From Ralstonia sp. UBA689 (GTDB lineage: Bacteria > Pseudomonadota > Gammaproteobacteria > Burkholderiales > Burkholderiaceae): a stretch of DNA of 64,000 nt. The notes beneath the pieces were generated by a model. The model saw only the letters and a list, made by a program, of their open reading frames with translations, did not search any database and had not been told where the DNA came from. Both the position numbers and the translations under genes were made by a program. Below, one piece after another: positions 57,429 through 64,000 of the stretch. Positions within the stretch are counted from its first letter, which is position 1. Every line of letters begins with the position of its first letter. Location: assembly GCF_002298975.1 (NCBI RefSeq), contig NZ_DBMV01000021.1, positions 248,001 through 312,000 on the forward strand. Direction: 5' to 3'.

Positions 57429-57965
57429 ATGCAACAGCCGATACAGATCGTTTTCCGCGAAGTCCCCCACTCTGACGCGGTCGAAGCCGCCATCCAGGAG
57501 AAGGTCGAAAAGCTCGACCAGTTTGCCGAGCACCTGATGTCATGCCGCGTGACTGTCGGCATGATCCAGCGGCACAAGCACCAGGGTAAGCTCTACAACA
57601 TTCGGATTGACCTGACCGCGCCGGGCGGTGAAATCGTCGTCAACCGGGATCAGGCCGAAGACATCTACGTCGCCATTCGCGATGCATTCGACCACGCCAA
57701 GCGCAAGCTAGAAGACCACATTCGGCGGGTTCGCGGCGACATCAAGACACACGAGCCGGAGTTGCGCGGTGAGATTGCGCGACTGTATCCGGCCGAAGGG
57801 TATGGCTTCATCGCCACGGACGATGGCGGGGAGTTCTACTTTCACCGCTTCAACGTGATCCACCCAGACTTCGAGCAGCTTGAGGTCGGCAATAAAGTGA
57901 AGTTCGTTGAAGATGGAGCGGGCAAGGAGCCGCAGGCCAGCCACGTAAGCCGATACGAGGGGTGA
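57429..57965 (+). CDS. Ribosome hibernation factor (S30AE) fused to a cold-shock domain
   Basis: A 178-residue protein from ATG 57429, which follows CAGGAGTCC. Residues 1-100 are an S30AE/HPF-RaiA domain (I-Q-I-V-F-R-E-V-P-H-S, Y-N-I-R-I-D-L, A-I-R-D-A-F-D-H-A-K-R-K-L). Residues about 112-176 are a cold-shock nucleic-acid-binding domain with G-Y-G-F-I and F-Y-F-H-R as RNP-like motifs and L-E-V-G-N-K-V-K-F. HPF domains shut down 70S ribosomes at the decoding centre; the added OB fold would bind RNA. A canonical hpf gene is expected elsewhere. The FNR-like box suggests induction at low oxygen. Confidence 0.85.
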   Translation: MQQPIQIVFREVPHSDAVEAAIQEKVEKLDQFAEHLMSCRVTVGMIQRHKHQGKLYNIRIDLTAPGGEIVVNRDQAEDIYVAIRDAFDHAKRKLEDHIRRVRGDIKTHEPELRGEIARLYPAEGYGFIATDDGGEFYFHRFNVIHPDFEQLEVGNKVKFVEDGAGKEPQASHVSRYEG

Positions 57966-58563
57966 GGGGAGCGGGTCGCGCCGGGACGCCTGCCACCTGG
58001 AATGTTCTGATCCGCTGCCGGTAATGTGAGTTCGCAAGTTGCTGGAAGACGAGCGCTATCCTGAAGCATCCCGGAGATAGACGCGGTAAGCACATCGGAG
58101 CGCGCCGCGCTCACCGCACATTGATCCTCGCGGTCCACTCCTTCGTCCCAAGGCCCTATGGTCGTCCGCCCGAATCTGCATTGGTTTCGCCTGCGGCTTG
58201 CTTGGCGCGGCGGCGTGCGTGACTTGCCAACCTATCGCAGAGGTGGCGGTGGCGACGTAGTTGCCGTGGCCCCGGGAGATGGCATCGCATGCGCTGGTGA
58301 AGATGGTACTGGGTTCCCAACTGAAGAGGGAGAGGGGGCCAGGCGGGTATCTACCATTGCCGCACTGGAAGGCCAATTTTTCCTATGTCGTCTGGTTCTC
58401 AACGGCCCACATATCTTGGTTGGCAGGATGCTCGTGGCATCGGACCAGATCTGGTGCCCTCAATCGTTTTCTCACGAAAGACCAGTCATGATGTTTGTCC
58501 TGGCTGCCATCGTGGAGATTCTTGGTCTGCATTTGGTTTGACCTGCATGGAATAGGGGGTAAC
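57966..58563. other. 598-base stretch without a convincing gene
   Basis: Several short open frames exist on both strands (for example 58158-58541 on plus, about 127 codons), but none shows a family motif, a good ribosome binding site and consistent codon use together. Trp/His-rich reading near 58261-58490 hints at decayed coding sequence. A GGGGG-rich site just before 58564 serves the downstream ligase. No terminator or promoter is obvious. Confidence 0.4.
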
Positions 58564-60261
58564 GTGGAACCCATTTGGTTGAAGAGCTACCCCCCAGATG
58601 TGCCAGAGGAGATCGACGTCCACCGATTTACCTCCCTCAAGGACATGCTCGAGCAAAGTTGCGCGAGGTTTGCTGATCGCCCGGCTTTTACCAACATGGG
58701 CGTCATCATGACGTATGGAAAGCTCGACCGCTTCTCCTGCGATTTTGCCTCCTACCTGCAGCAGGTTCTTGGATTAGGCCGTGGCGATCGCGTGGCAATC
58801 ATGCTGCCTAATCTACTGCAGTATCCGGTCGCGTTGTTTGGCGTCTTGCGTGCAGGCATGGTGGTGGTCAATGTCAATCCGCTCTATAGCGCACGCGAAT
58901 TGCAGCGACAACTCACCGACTCAGGCGCCGTTGCCATTGTCGTGCTGGAGAACTGCGCGCACACGCTGCAGAAAGTCATCGCCGCCACCAGCGTGCGCCA
59001 TGTCGTCACCACCCAGATTGGCGACTTGTTCCCGCCACTGCAGGCATGCCTGGTGAACCTGACCGTCAAGTGGTTCAAGCACATGGTTCCGCGCTGGCGG
59101 TTGCCTGGGGCCGTCGACATCAATGCAGCGCTGAGACTCGGTCGCCGTGAAAGGTTGGCCAATGTTCCGCTCACACACGACGACATCGCATTTCTTCAAT
59201 ATACGGGCGGCACGACCGGAGTCGCCAAAGGGGCGATCCTCACGCACGGCAACATGGTGGCCAATGTGGAGCAAACGTCCGCCTGGATCGGCCAGACGTT
59301 CAAAGCGGGCGAGGAAGTCCTCGTCACGCCGTTGCCGCTCTATCACATCTTCGCGCTAACAGCCAACCTGCTCACGTTTGTGAAATGGGGCGCAAATAAC
59401 GTCCTCATTGCCGATCCACGAGACATACCCCGCCTGGTGAAGACCCTTCGGAAGACCCGCTTTACCGCGATCACGGGCGTGAATACCTTGTTCAGCCTTC
59501 TGCTCGATGCCCCAGGCTTTGATACGGTTTGCCGAGCCAATGCCGGGGCACTGAAGGTTGCCGTGGCCGGGGGAATGGCGTTGCAGCGCCAGGTGGCGCA
59601 GCGCTGGCGGGAGAAGATGGGGGCTCCCCTGGTCGAAGGCTATGGCTTGACCGAGGCTGCTCCGATCGTGTGCGTCAATCCGCTCGACTCGGATAGGTTC
59701 AGCGGAAAGATCGGCTTGCCTTTACCGTCCACTCGAGTGTCGATCATGGATGAGGCGGGACGGGAGTTGCCCCTTGGCGAAATCGGCGAGATCTGCGTGC
59801 AGGGCCCGCAGGTCATGCGAGGCTATTGGAACATGCCGGAGGAGACTGCGCGTGTCCTCGATCACGCGGGCTGGCTTCACACGGGGGATGTCGGCGTGAT
59901 GGACGAGCAGGGAAGTGTCCGGTTCATTGAACGTCGTAAGGATGTCATCGTGGTGTCCGGCTTCCACGTCTATCCAGCGGAGATCGAGGAAGTCTTGATG
60001 ATGCATCCTGGAGTCAAGGAAGCAAGTGCCGTCGGCATTGCAGACGCGAAGTCCGGTGAAGCAATCAAGGTCTGCCTGGTGAAGAGGGATCCCGCCCTGA
60101 CCGTCGAGGCAGTCATTGCGCATTGCAGGGCGAACTTGACCGCCTATAAAGTGCCCAGGTACGTGGAATTTCGTGAGGTGCTTCCCAAGTCCAACATTGG
60201 CAAGATTCTGCGACGGGAGCTCAAAGATGAAAGCGCGTCACCGGCACGGGTATTCATCTGA
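58564..60261 (+). CDS. Long-chain acyl-CoA ligase (FadD-like)
   Basis: A 565-residue AMP-forming ligase starting at GTG 58564 after AGGGGG; the start V/M-E-P-I-W-L-K-S-Y-P-P fits the FadD N-terminus. The P-loop-like motif Y-T-G-G-T-T-G-V-A-K-G lies near residue 212, Y-G-L-T-E-A near 360, H-T-G-D-V-G near 439 and the C-terminal hinge with G-F-H-V-Y-P-A-E-I-E near 470; catalytic lysine in S-N-I-G-K-I-L-R-R near 548. It activates fatty acids to acyl-CoA. It stands alone in the accessory region; a short AAACGG/CCGTTT hairpin follows the stop. Confidence 0.9.
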   Translation: MEPIWLKSYPPDVPEEIDVHRFTSLKDMLEQSCARFADRPAFTNMGVIMTYGKLDRFSCDFASYLQQVLGLGRGDRVAIMLPNLLQYPVALFGVLRAGMVVVNVNPLYSARELQRQLTDSGAVAIVVLENCAHTLQKVIAATSVRHVVTTQIGDLFPPLQACLVNLTVKWFKHMVPRWRLPGAVDINAALRLGRRERLANVPLTHDDIAFLQYTGGTTGVAKGAILTHGNMVANVEQTSAWIGQTFKAGEEVLVTPLPLYHIFALTANLLTFVKWGANNVLIADPRDIPRLVKTLRKTRFTAITGVNTLFSLLLDAPGFDTVCRANAGALKVAVAGGMALQRQVAQRWREKMGAPLVEGYGLTEAAPIVCVNPLDSDRFSGKIGLPLPSTRVSIMDEAGRELPLGEIGEICVQGPQVMRGYWNMPEETARVLDHAGWLHTGDVGVMDEQGSVRFIERRKDVIVVSGFHVYPAEIEEVLMMHPGVKEASAVGIADAKSGEAIKVCLVKRDPALTVEAVIAHCRANLTAYKVPRYVEFREVLPKSNIGKILRRELKDESASPARVFI

Positions 60262-60393
60262 GCCATTCAAACGGAACCGTTTCTCGACTGGCACGCACTG
60301 GAGTTAAAGCCGCCGGCAAACGAGACAACGTGTAGGTGTCCCCAGTGACATGGTCCCGGTGGCAGGGCCAGAGGGCTTCCAGCTCAGCCCAGT

Positions 60394-60690
60394 TCAAGTT
60401 TGCTCCTGGACAGCAAGAGCCACCGCTGTTGTTCGGTACCGCGCAGCGAATTCTGCAGGCGGTTGGTCATTCACCTCGATGTCATCTTGACGCCATGCTG
60501 CGATGACAACGCGTACATGTGCGAGGCTCGTGAACCAGTGCTCGTTCAGGCGTTCGTCCCGGAACTTGCCGTTGAACGACTCAATGTAAGCATTTTGTGT
60601 CGGTTTGCCGGCCTGAATTGATTTCAAGGAGACGCCGTCGGCGGAGGTCCATTGGTCTAGCGCTCGACTTGTGAACTCTGGCCCTTGGCG
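60394..60690 (-). pseudogene. IS3-family transposase (orfB) C-terminal remnant
   Basis: The minus strand reads G-P-E-F-T-S-R-A-L-D-Q-W, then Q-A-G-K-P-T-Q-N-A-Y-I-E-S-F-N-G and F-R-D-E-R-L-N-E-H-W-F, the third catalytic region of IS3-type transposases including the DDE glutamate. After D-D-I-E-V the usual N-E-x-R-P-H-S-S-L block is missing, an internal deletion, before P-A-E-F-A-A-R. The N-terminal two thirds are absent. It points the opposite way to the IS3 scrap at 55684. Confidence 0.8.
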
Positions 60691-60719
60691 TCGGCCCCAT
60701 CACCGCCTCGACCGTTGAG

Positions 60720-61251
60720 GACGACCAGACGCTCAAGAACCTGGCCGAGCAGGTAGGGCTGTCGTCGCGTGGGTGTCGGAGCGGCTGCGCCGCCTGGAGG
60801 AACGCGCGTGATCCGCCAGTACACGGTGGACATTGATCCGCAAGTGCTGGGATTCTTGCTTCAAGCCATCGTCCGGGTGCGGCTGATGCCGGGCAAGCTG
60901 CATATGGTGCAAAAGCTGATCGAGCAGATTCCCGAGATCCGTGAGTGCGACAAAGTGACGGGCGAGGATTGCTTCGTCGCGCGCCTGCATGTGCGCGCAA
61001 TCGACCAGCTCAATCACATCCTTGACCGTGTGGCCGATCATTCGGAAACGAATGCCGGCATTGTCAAGGCGCAACCGGTGCGCCGGCGCGCGTCGCCGTC
61101 TGTCTTGGTGCAATGCCAGCAAGCCGCGCCTTACGCCGTTTGGCTCAATGCTCACTTACGCGGCTGGGCAAGCTGTAGAGTCGTGGTTGGTAGAGGGTGT
61201 TTGGTGTTTCGCGAGGTTCGAGTTGGCCGGAGCCTCAATTTGCGGAGGTGA
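60720..61251 (+). pseudogene. Lrp/AsnC-family regulator broken by frameshifts
   Basis: A helix-turn-helix (D-Q-T-L-K-N-L-A-E-Q-V-G-L-S-S) is read from 60720; the S-E-R-L-R-R-L-E-E-R block lies in another frame around 60774-60806, and the ligand-sensing domain (I-R-Q-Y-T-V-D-I-D-P onward, from about 60811) in yet another. At least two small indels are needed to join them; one looks like a missing G near 60805. The upstream end meets the IS3 remnant. Lrp-type regulators often sit beside alanine dehydrogenase and control it. Confidence 0.75.
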
Positions 61252-61254
61252 GAG

Positions 61255-62370
61255 ATGCTGATCGGTGTGCCAAAGGAAATCAAGGACAACGAGTACCGCG
61301 TCGGCCTGACACCAGCGAGCGTGCGGGAGCTGACCAGCCGTGGACACCAGGTGCTGATCCAGGGCGATGCCGGTGCCGAAATCGGACTACCTGACGGGGC
61401 CTATACCGCCGCAGGCGCAGCGATATGCGGCGGTGCAGCGGAAATCTTTGCCCGCGCCGACATGATCGTCAAGGTCAAGGAACCGCAGCCGGTCGAGTGC
61501 GCCATGCTGAAGCCGGGGCAGATTCTCTATGCCTACCTGCATCTCGCCCCCGATCCTGGGCAAACCGCGGCACTCGTGAATTCCGGCGCGGTGTGCATTG
61601 CCTACGAGACCATCACCGGGCCCGGCGGAGGCCTGCCGCTGCTTGCGCCCATGAGCGAAGTGGCTGGGCGCATGGCGATTCAGGCGGCGGCAGTCAACCT
61701 GGAGAAGTCCAAGGGCGGGATGGGACTGTTGCTGGCCGGCGTGCCGGGTGTTGCGCCAGCACATGTCGTGATCATCGGCGCAGGCGTGGTGGGCACCAAT
61801 GCGCTGCAGATGGCAGTCGGGTTGGGCGCGCGAGTCACGGTGCTCGATAAGAACGTGGACCGCTTACGGCATCTGGATTTGATTTTCGGCAATCGCATCA
61901 CGACGCTGTATTCGACTGCACACAGCATCGAAAAAGCTGTGCTGCGCGCTGATGCGGTTATCGGCGGTGTGCTGATACCGGGCGCTGCCGCGCCCAAGCT
62001 GGTCACGCACGACATGGTTTCGCACATGAAACCCGGCGCGGTTGTGGTGGATGTCGCGATTGACCAGGGCGGTTGTTTCGAGACATCCCATCCGACGACG
62101 CATGCAGCGCCCACCTTTGTCGTGGACGGCGTGATTCACTATTGCGTTGCGAATATGCCCGGGGCGGTCGCCCGAACCTCCACGTTCGCCCTCAATAACG
62201 CCACCATCGCGCACGCGATCTCGTTGGCAGACAAGGGGTGGAAGCGAGCGCTGGCCGAAGCCCCTCACCTGAGGGCCGGTTTGAATGTTTGCGAAGGAGA
62301 TGTCACGTATGAAGCCGTGGCCGAGGCACTGGGCTATCCCTATGTTCCCGTGGACAGGTTGCTCACCTGA
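61255..62370 (+). CDS. ald: Alanine dehydrogenase
   Basis: A 371-residue NAD enzyme interconverting alanine and pyruvate plus ammonia. The start M-L-I-G-V-P-K-E-I-K-D-N-E-Y-R-V is invariant in the family and follows GGAGG. Catalytic Lys near 74 lies in I-V-K-V-K-E-P, His near 95 in Y-L-H-L-A; the NAD fold has I-I-G-A-G-V-V-G near 172. G-A-V-A-R-T-S-T near 300 is also conserved. Length is normal. It can regenerate NAD+ and use ammonia at low oxygen. Its presumed regulator just upstream is inactivated, so control may be lost. Confidence 0.95.
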   Translation: MLIGVPKEIKDNEYRVGLTPASVRELTSRGHQVLIQGDAGAEIGLPDGAYTAAGAAICGGAAEIFARADMIVKVKEPQPVECAMLKPGQILYAYLHLAPDPGQTAALVNSGAVCIAYETITGPGGGLPLLAPMSEVAGRMAIQAAAVNLEKSKGGMGLLLAGVPGVAPAHVVIIGAGVVGTNALQMAVGLGARVTVLDKNVDRLRHLDLIFGNRITTLYSTAHSIEKAVLRADAVIGGVLIPGAAAPKLVTHDMVSHMKPGAVVVDVAIDQGGCFETSHPTTHAAPTFVVDGVIHYCVANMPGAVARTSTFALNNATIAHAISLADKGWKRALAEAPHLRAGLNVCEGDVTYEAVAEALGYPYVPVDRLLT

Positions 62371-62432
62371 GGTCTTGGCATTGCTTTTGAAGTGCTAGAT
62401 TGGATTCAGCTTTCCAAGGGAGATGAGCATCC

Positions 62433-62624
62433 ATGACTGCGCCAACCACGCCTGAGCCTTTCGCGCCTCAAGTTGAACCCAAGTGTCCATCGTGCAGTGC
62501 GTCGGGAATGGAGGCGATCGGTCACCGCTATCAGTTCACGCATAGCAGCGCGCCGAATTTCCTCGTCGTGTATTGCAACCAGTGCGGCCATGTCTATGGT
62601 GTCTTGCCGCACCCTACGACCTAA
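62433..62624 (+). CDS. Small zinc-ribbon-like hypothetical protein
   Basis: A 63-residue protein with two C-x-x-C pairs, C-P-S-C near residue 19 and C-N-Q-C near 49, spaced as in a zinc ribbon. It follows GGGAGATG at a good distance, and an extended -10 (TGCTAGATT, 62393-62401) lies upstream. No named function is known to me. Its last 4 bases overlap the end of the convergent acyl carrier protein pseudogene. Confidence 0.65.
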   Translation: MTAPTTPEPFAPQVEPKCPSCSASGMEAIGHRYQFTHSSAPNFLVVYCNQCGHVYGVLPHPTT

Positions 62625-62861
62625 TGCCTGCGAACTTGGCTCCCCGTTGCCTTGGCCGGGTAAGCCACGACGTCGTCTAGCGTCGCCAGGCGTGCGTAGT
62701 CCAATTCGGGAGTCGCGACTTTCAGCTTGTCGTGCTGGCCGTACAGGGAGTTGAGCCAGTCCATCAAATCGAGATCCATGCTGTCTGCGTAACGGTGGGT
62801 TCGGACGTAATTTACTTTCCTCGACCTCGAGTGCAATCGCGCGGATTGCGGCTTCGTTCAT
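62621..62861 (-). pseudogene. Acyl carrier protein-like pseudogene with lost phosphopantetheine serine
   Basis: The minus strand begins M-N-E-A-A-I-R-A-I-A-L and continues K-L-R-P-N-P-P-L-R-R-Q; one extra C near the codon after Q shifts the frame, after which M-D-L-D-L-M-D-W-L-N-S-L, A-R-L-A-T-L-D-D-V-V-A-Y follow. That is the fold of a small acyl carrier protein, but the expected D-S-M attachment serine reads Leu (TTG for TCG). The N-terminal helix also appears shortened. The ATG overlaps the stop of an upstream small frame (ATGA). Confidence 0.6.
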
Positions 62862-63106
62862 CGGTCGAGTGCTTCCGGCTGTTGCAGCAGTTCGCGCAGT
62901 TCGCGCAGTTCGATCGGGAAGATGGCGCCGCGATGCCCGTCGCATACGCAGTGGCCGGCCAGCAGGCTGGCGGCGACCGCCGGTACGACCTTCAGCCCGC
63001 TGTTCTCAGCCCACTCGTGCACAGCGACGACGAACGCCTTGCGGAAAGGAAGCATGTACTGTTCGACGCCGCAACACGACATCCAATCTTGCTGTTCTCG
63101 TGTCAC
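62858..63106 (-). CDS. Hypothetical protein fragment upstream of the carrier-protein pseudogene
   Basis: An 82-codon frame from GTG 63106 ending at an ATGA overlap with the carrier-protein start, so it was once coupled to it. The C-terminus G-A-I-F-P-I-E-L-R-E-L-R-E-L-L-Q-Q is helical and is coded by a near-perfect 9-base tandem repeat (about 62888-62912). Its 5' end is close to the IS5 element and may have been cut by it. I do not recognise a family. Confidence 0.4.
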   Translation of the reverse strand: MTREQQDWMSCCGVEQYMLPFRKAFVVAVHEWAENSGLKVVPAVAASLLAGHCVCDGHRGAIFPIELRELRELLQQPEALDR

Positions 63107-63124
63107 CCGGAAAAGTGGCGCGAC

Positions 63125-64000
63125 TTAGAAGCTGTTGCGAAATTAGTTCATGCAGTGCTTCAGCTTGCTCCAGCAAATCAGTGAACAGGCAAGGGAGAGG
63201 AAGGCTTCGTGGACATGGGCATATCGTTCGTATCGAATCTTCAGGCGTCTGAACGAGTGGAGCCAAGCAATCGAGCGTTCCACGACCCAGCGCGTTTTGC
63301 CGAGCCCACTGCCGTGAGGCGAGCCGATTTTGGCGAGCACGGGTGTGATGCCGCGACCGCGCAAGCGCTGTCGATGCGGCTCGGAACTGTAGCCCCGGTC
63401 GCCTTGAACGATTTTCGGCTTGCGCAGCGGACGTCCGCGCTTTCCGCGAATGGGGGGGCGCCTCGATCAGCGCATCGAGTTGCGTGATGTCGTGGCGATT
63501 CGCGCCGGTCAGGATGATGGCGAGCGGGATGCCTTGCGCATCGACGATGAGGTGATGCTTGCTCCCGAGCTTGCGCCGGTCCGTTGGGTTCGGGCCAGTT
63601 TTTTTCCCGCCAACATGGCGCGAACCGAAGAACTGTCGACAATGGCGCGCGCCATGTCGAGTTGGCCACGACGGCGCAATTCGGCAAGCAGCGTCTCGTG
63701 GATGCGTTGCCAGACGCCAGCCTCTTGCCACGCAACCAACCGTCGCCAGCAAGCGGTGCCAGAGCCGCAGCCCATCTCTTGCGGTAGCAGATTCCAGGCG
63801 ATGCCTGAGCGCAGCACAAACACGATACCTGTCAGCACCGCGCGGTCCGGCGTCGGCTTGCGCCCCGCATATCGGCGGCTGCGCGGCGCTCGTGCTGGCA
63901 GCAACGGTTCGATGAGTGACCACAGTTCGTCGTCTATCAGTTCTCTTGGCATCGCTTCCTGTCAGGCAAAACAAGACCGAAAGTTAACACCTGCCCGAAG
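63125..64000 (-). mobile_element. IS5-family insertion sequence, running to the window end
   Basis: An IS5-type (IS427-like) element whose transposase is on the minus strand. The inner end lies near 63125-63140, where AAGCTGTTGCGAAATTAG precedes the end of the transposase frame; the outer end is near or past 64000 and its terminal repeat cannot be fixed. No target duplication can be checked in the window. Confidence 0.75.
63143..63952 (-). pseudogene. IS5-family transposase in three frames
   Basis: The first frame (63952 to about 63600) has the N-terminal W-S-L-I-E-P-L-L-P and A-I-V-D-S-S-S-V with the first DDE aspartate. At A7 (63605-63599 read on the minus strand) a -1 shift leads into G-K-K-T-G-P-N-P-T-D-R-R-K-L-G-S-K-H-H, the usual programmed arrangement, and on to T-G-A-N-R-H-D with the second aspartate. 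At a run of seven C (63458-63452) the frame is lost again; six would keep it. The last part ends W-V-V-E-R-S-I-A-W-L with the glutamate. The second shift probably disables it. Confidence 0.75.

Noticed and set aside
62888..62912. Tandem CAGTTCGCG repeat, nearly three copies, as a phase-variable tract
   Set aside because: The unit is 9 bases, so copy change keeps the frame; it merely encodes repeated E-L-R in a doubtful small frame.
1..64000. CRISPR arrays, toxin-antitoxin pairs, phage structural genes, biosynthetic clusters or restriction systems
   Set aside because: No regularly spaced repeats and no motifs of these systems were seen; the accessory end holds only integrase, IS and pseudogene debris with ordinary metabolic genes.

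Overview
This is a roughly 64% GC chromosomal window from a betaproteobacterium, most likely Ralstonia (R. pickettii/solanacearum group). The grounds are gene content, gene order and codon use: glnA-glnLG with a small gene between, ugpBAECQ, odh/suc-lpdA-zapE, ccoNOQPG with a linked FNR regulator, rimP-nusA-infB-rbfA-truB, and a low-GC-free, strongly GC-biased third codon position. The species call is an inference.

Layout. 1-3.9 kb: a polysaccharide deacetylase cut by the window edge, a di-iron membrane hydroxylase, an EI24 membrane protein, a molybdopterin-binding (CinA/MoaB-like) protein and a rhodanese. 3.9-9.3 kb: nitrogen control; glnA is preceded by a very good sigma-54 promoter and three NtrC-like sites at 30-bp intervals, and glnL/glnG encode the NtrB/NtrC pair that would act there. 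9.3-10.8 kb: a coiled-coil hypothetical and an HAD phosphatase. 10.8-16 kb: glycerol-3-phosphate uptake and glycerophosphodiester hydrolysis (ugpBAECQ). 16-23.3 kb: 2-oxoglutarate dehydrogenase E1, E2, E3 and the ZapE ATPase. 23.3-34.1 kb: a ComB-like phosphatase, then the cbb3 oxidase assembly and structural genes (ccoI, ccoS, ccoN, ccoO, ccoQ, ccoP, ccoG, a short ccoH and a small membrane protein), FNR on the opposite strand and a SafE-like membrane protein; FNR boxes precede ccoI and ccoN. 34.1-44 kb: scpB, rluB and the translation/transcription operon rimP-nusA-infB-rbfA-truB. 44-49.1 kb: a MarR-controlled tripartite efflux operon. 49.1-54.6 kb: typA, a second di-iron hydroxylase, a hydroxyisobutyryl-CoA hydrolase-like protein, dusA and tRNA-His.

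54.6-64 kb is different: a worn accessory region. It begins at tRNA-His with the 3' remnant of a tyrosine integrase and holds an ATP-grasp gene with an in-frame TGA, two IS3-family scraps, a palindromic repeat pair, a diaminopimelate dehydrogenase, a ribosome-hibernation/cold-shock fusion with an FNR-like box, an acyl-CoA ligase, a frameshifted Lrp regulator next to alanine dehydrogenase, a zinc-ribbon protein, an acyl carrier protein pseudogene and an IS5-family element running off the window.

I see no CRISPR array, rRNA or clearly new multi-gene system. The most interesting signals are regulatory: the NtrC array, the promoter-terminator leader before rimP, twin MarR operators, a perfect 25-bp palindrome before scpB, and FNR-promoter geometry that fixes or challenges start codons. 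All are read by eye; no database search was run.
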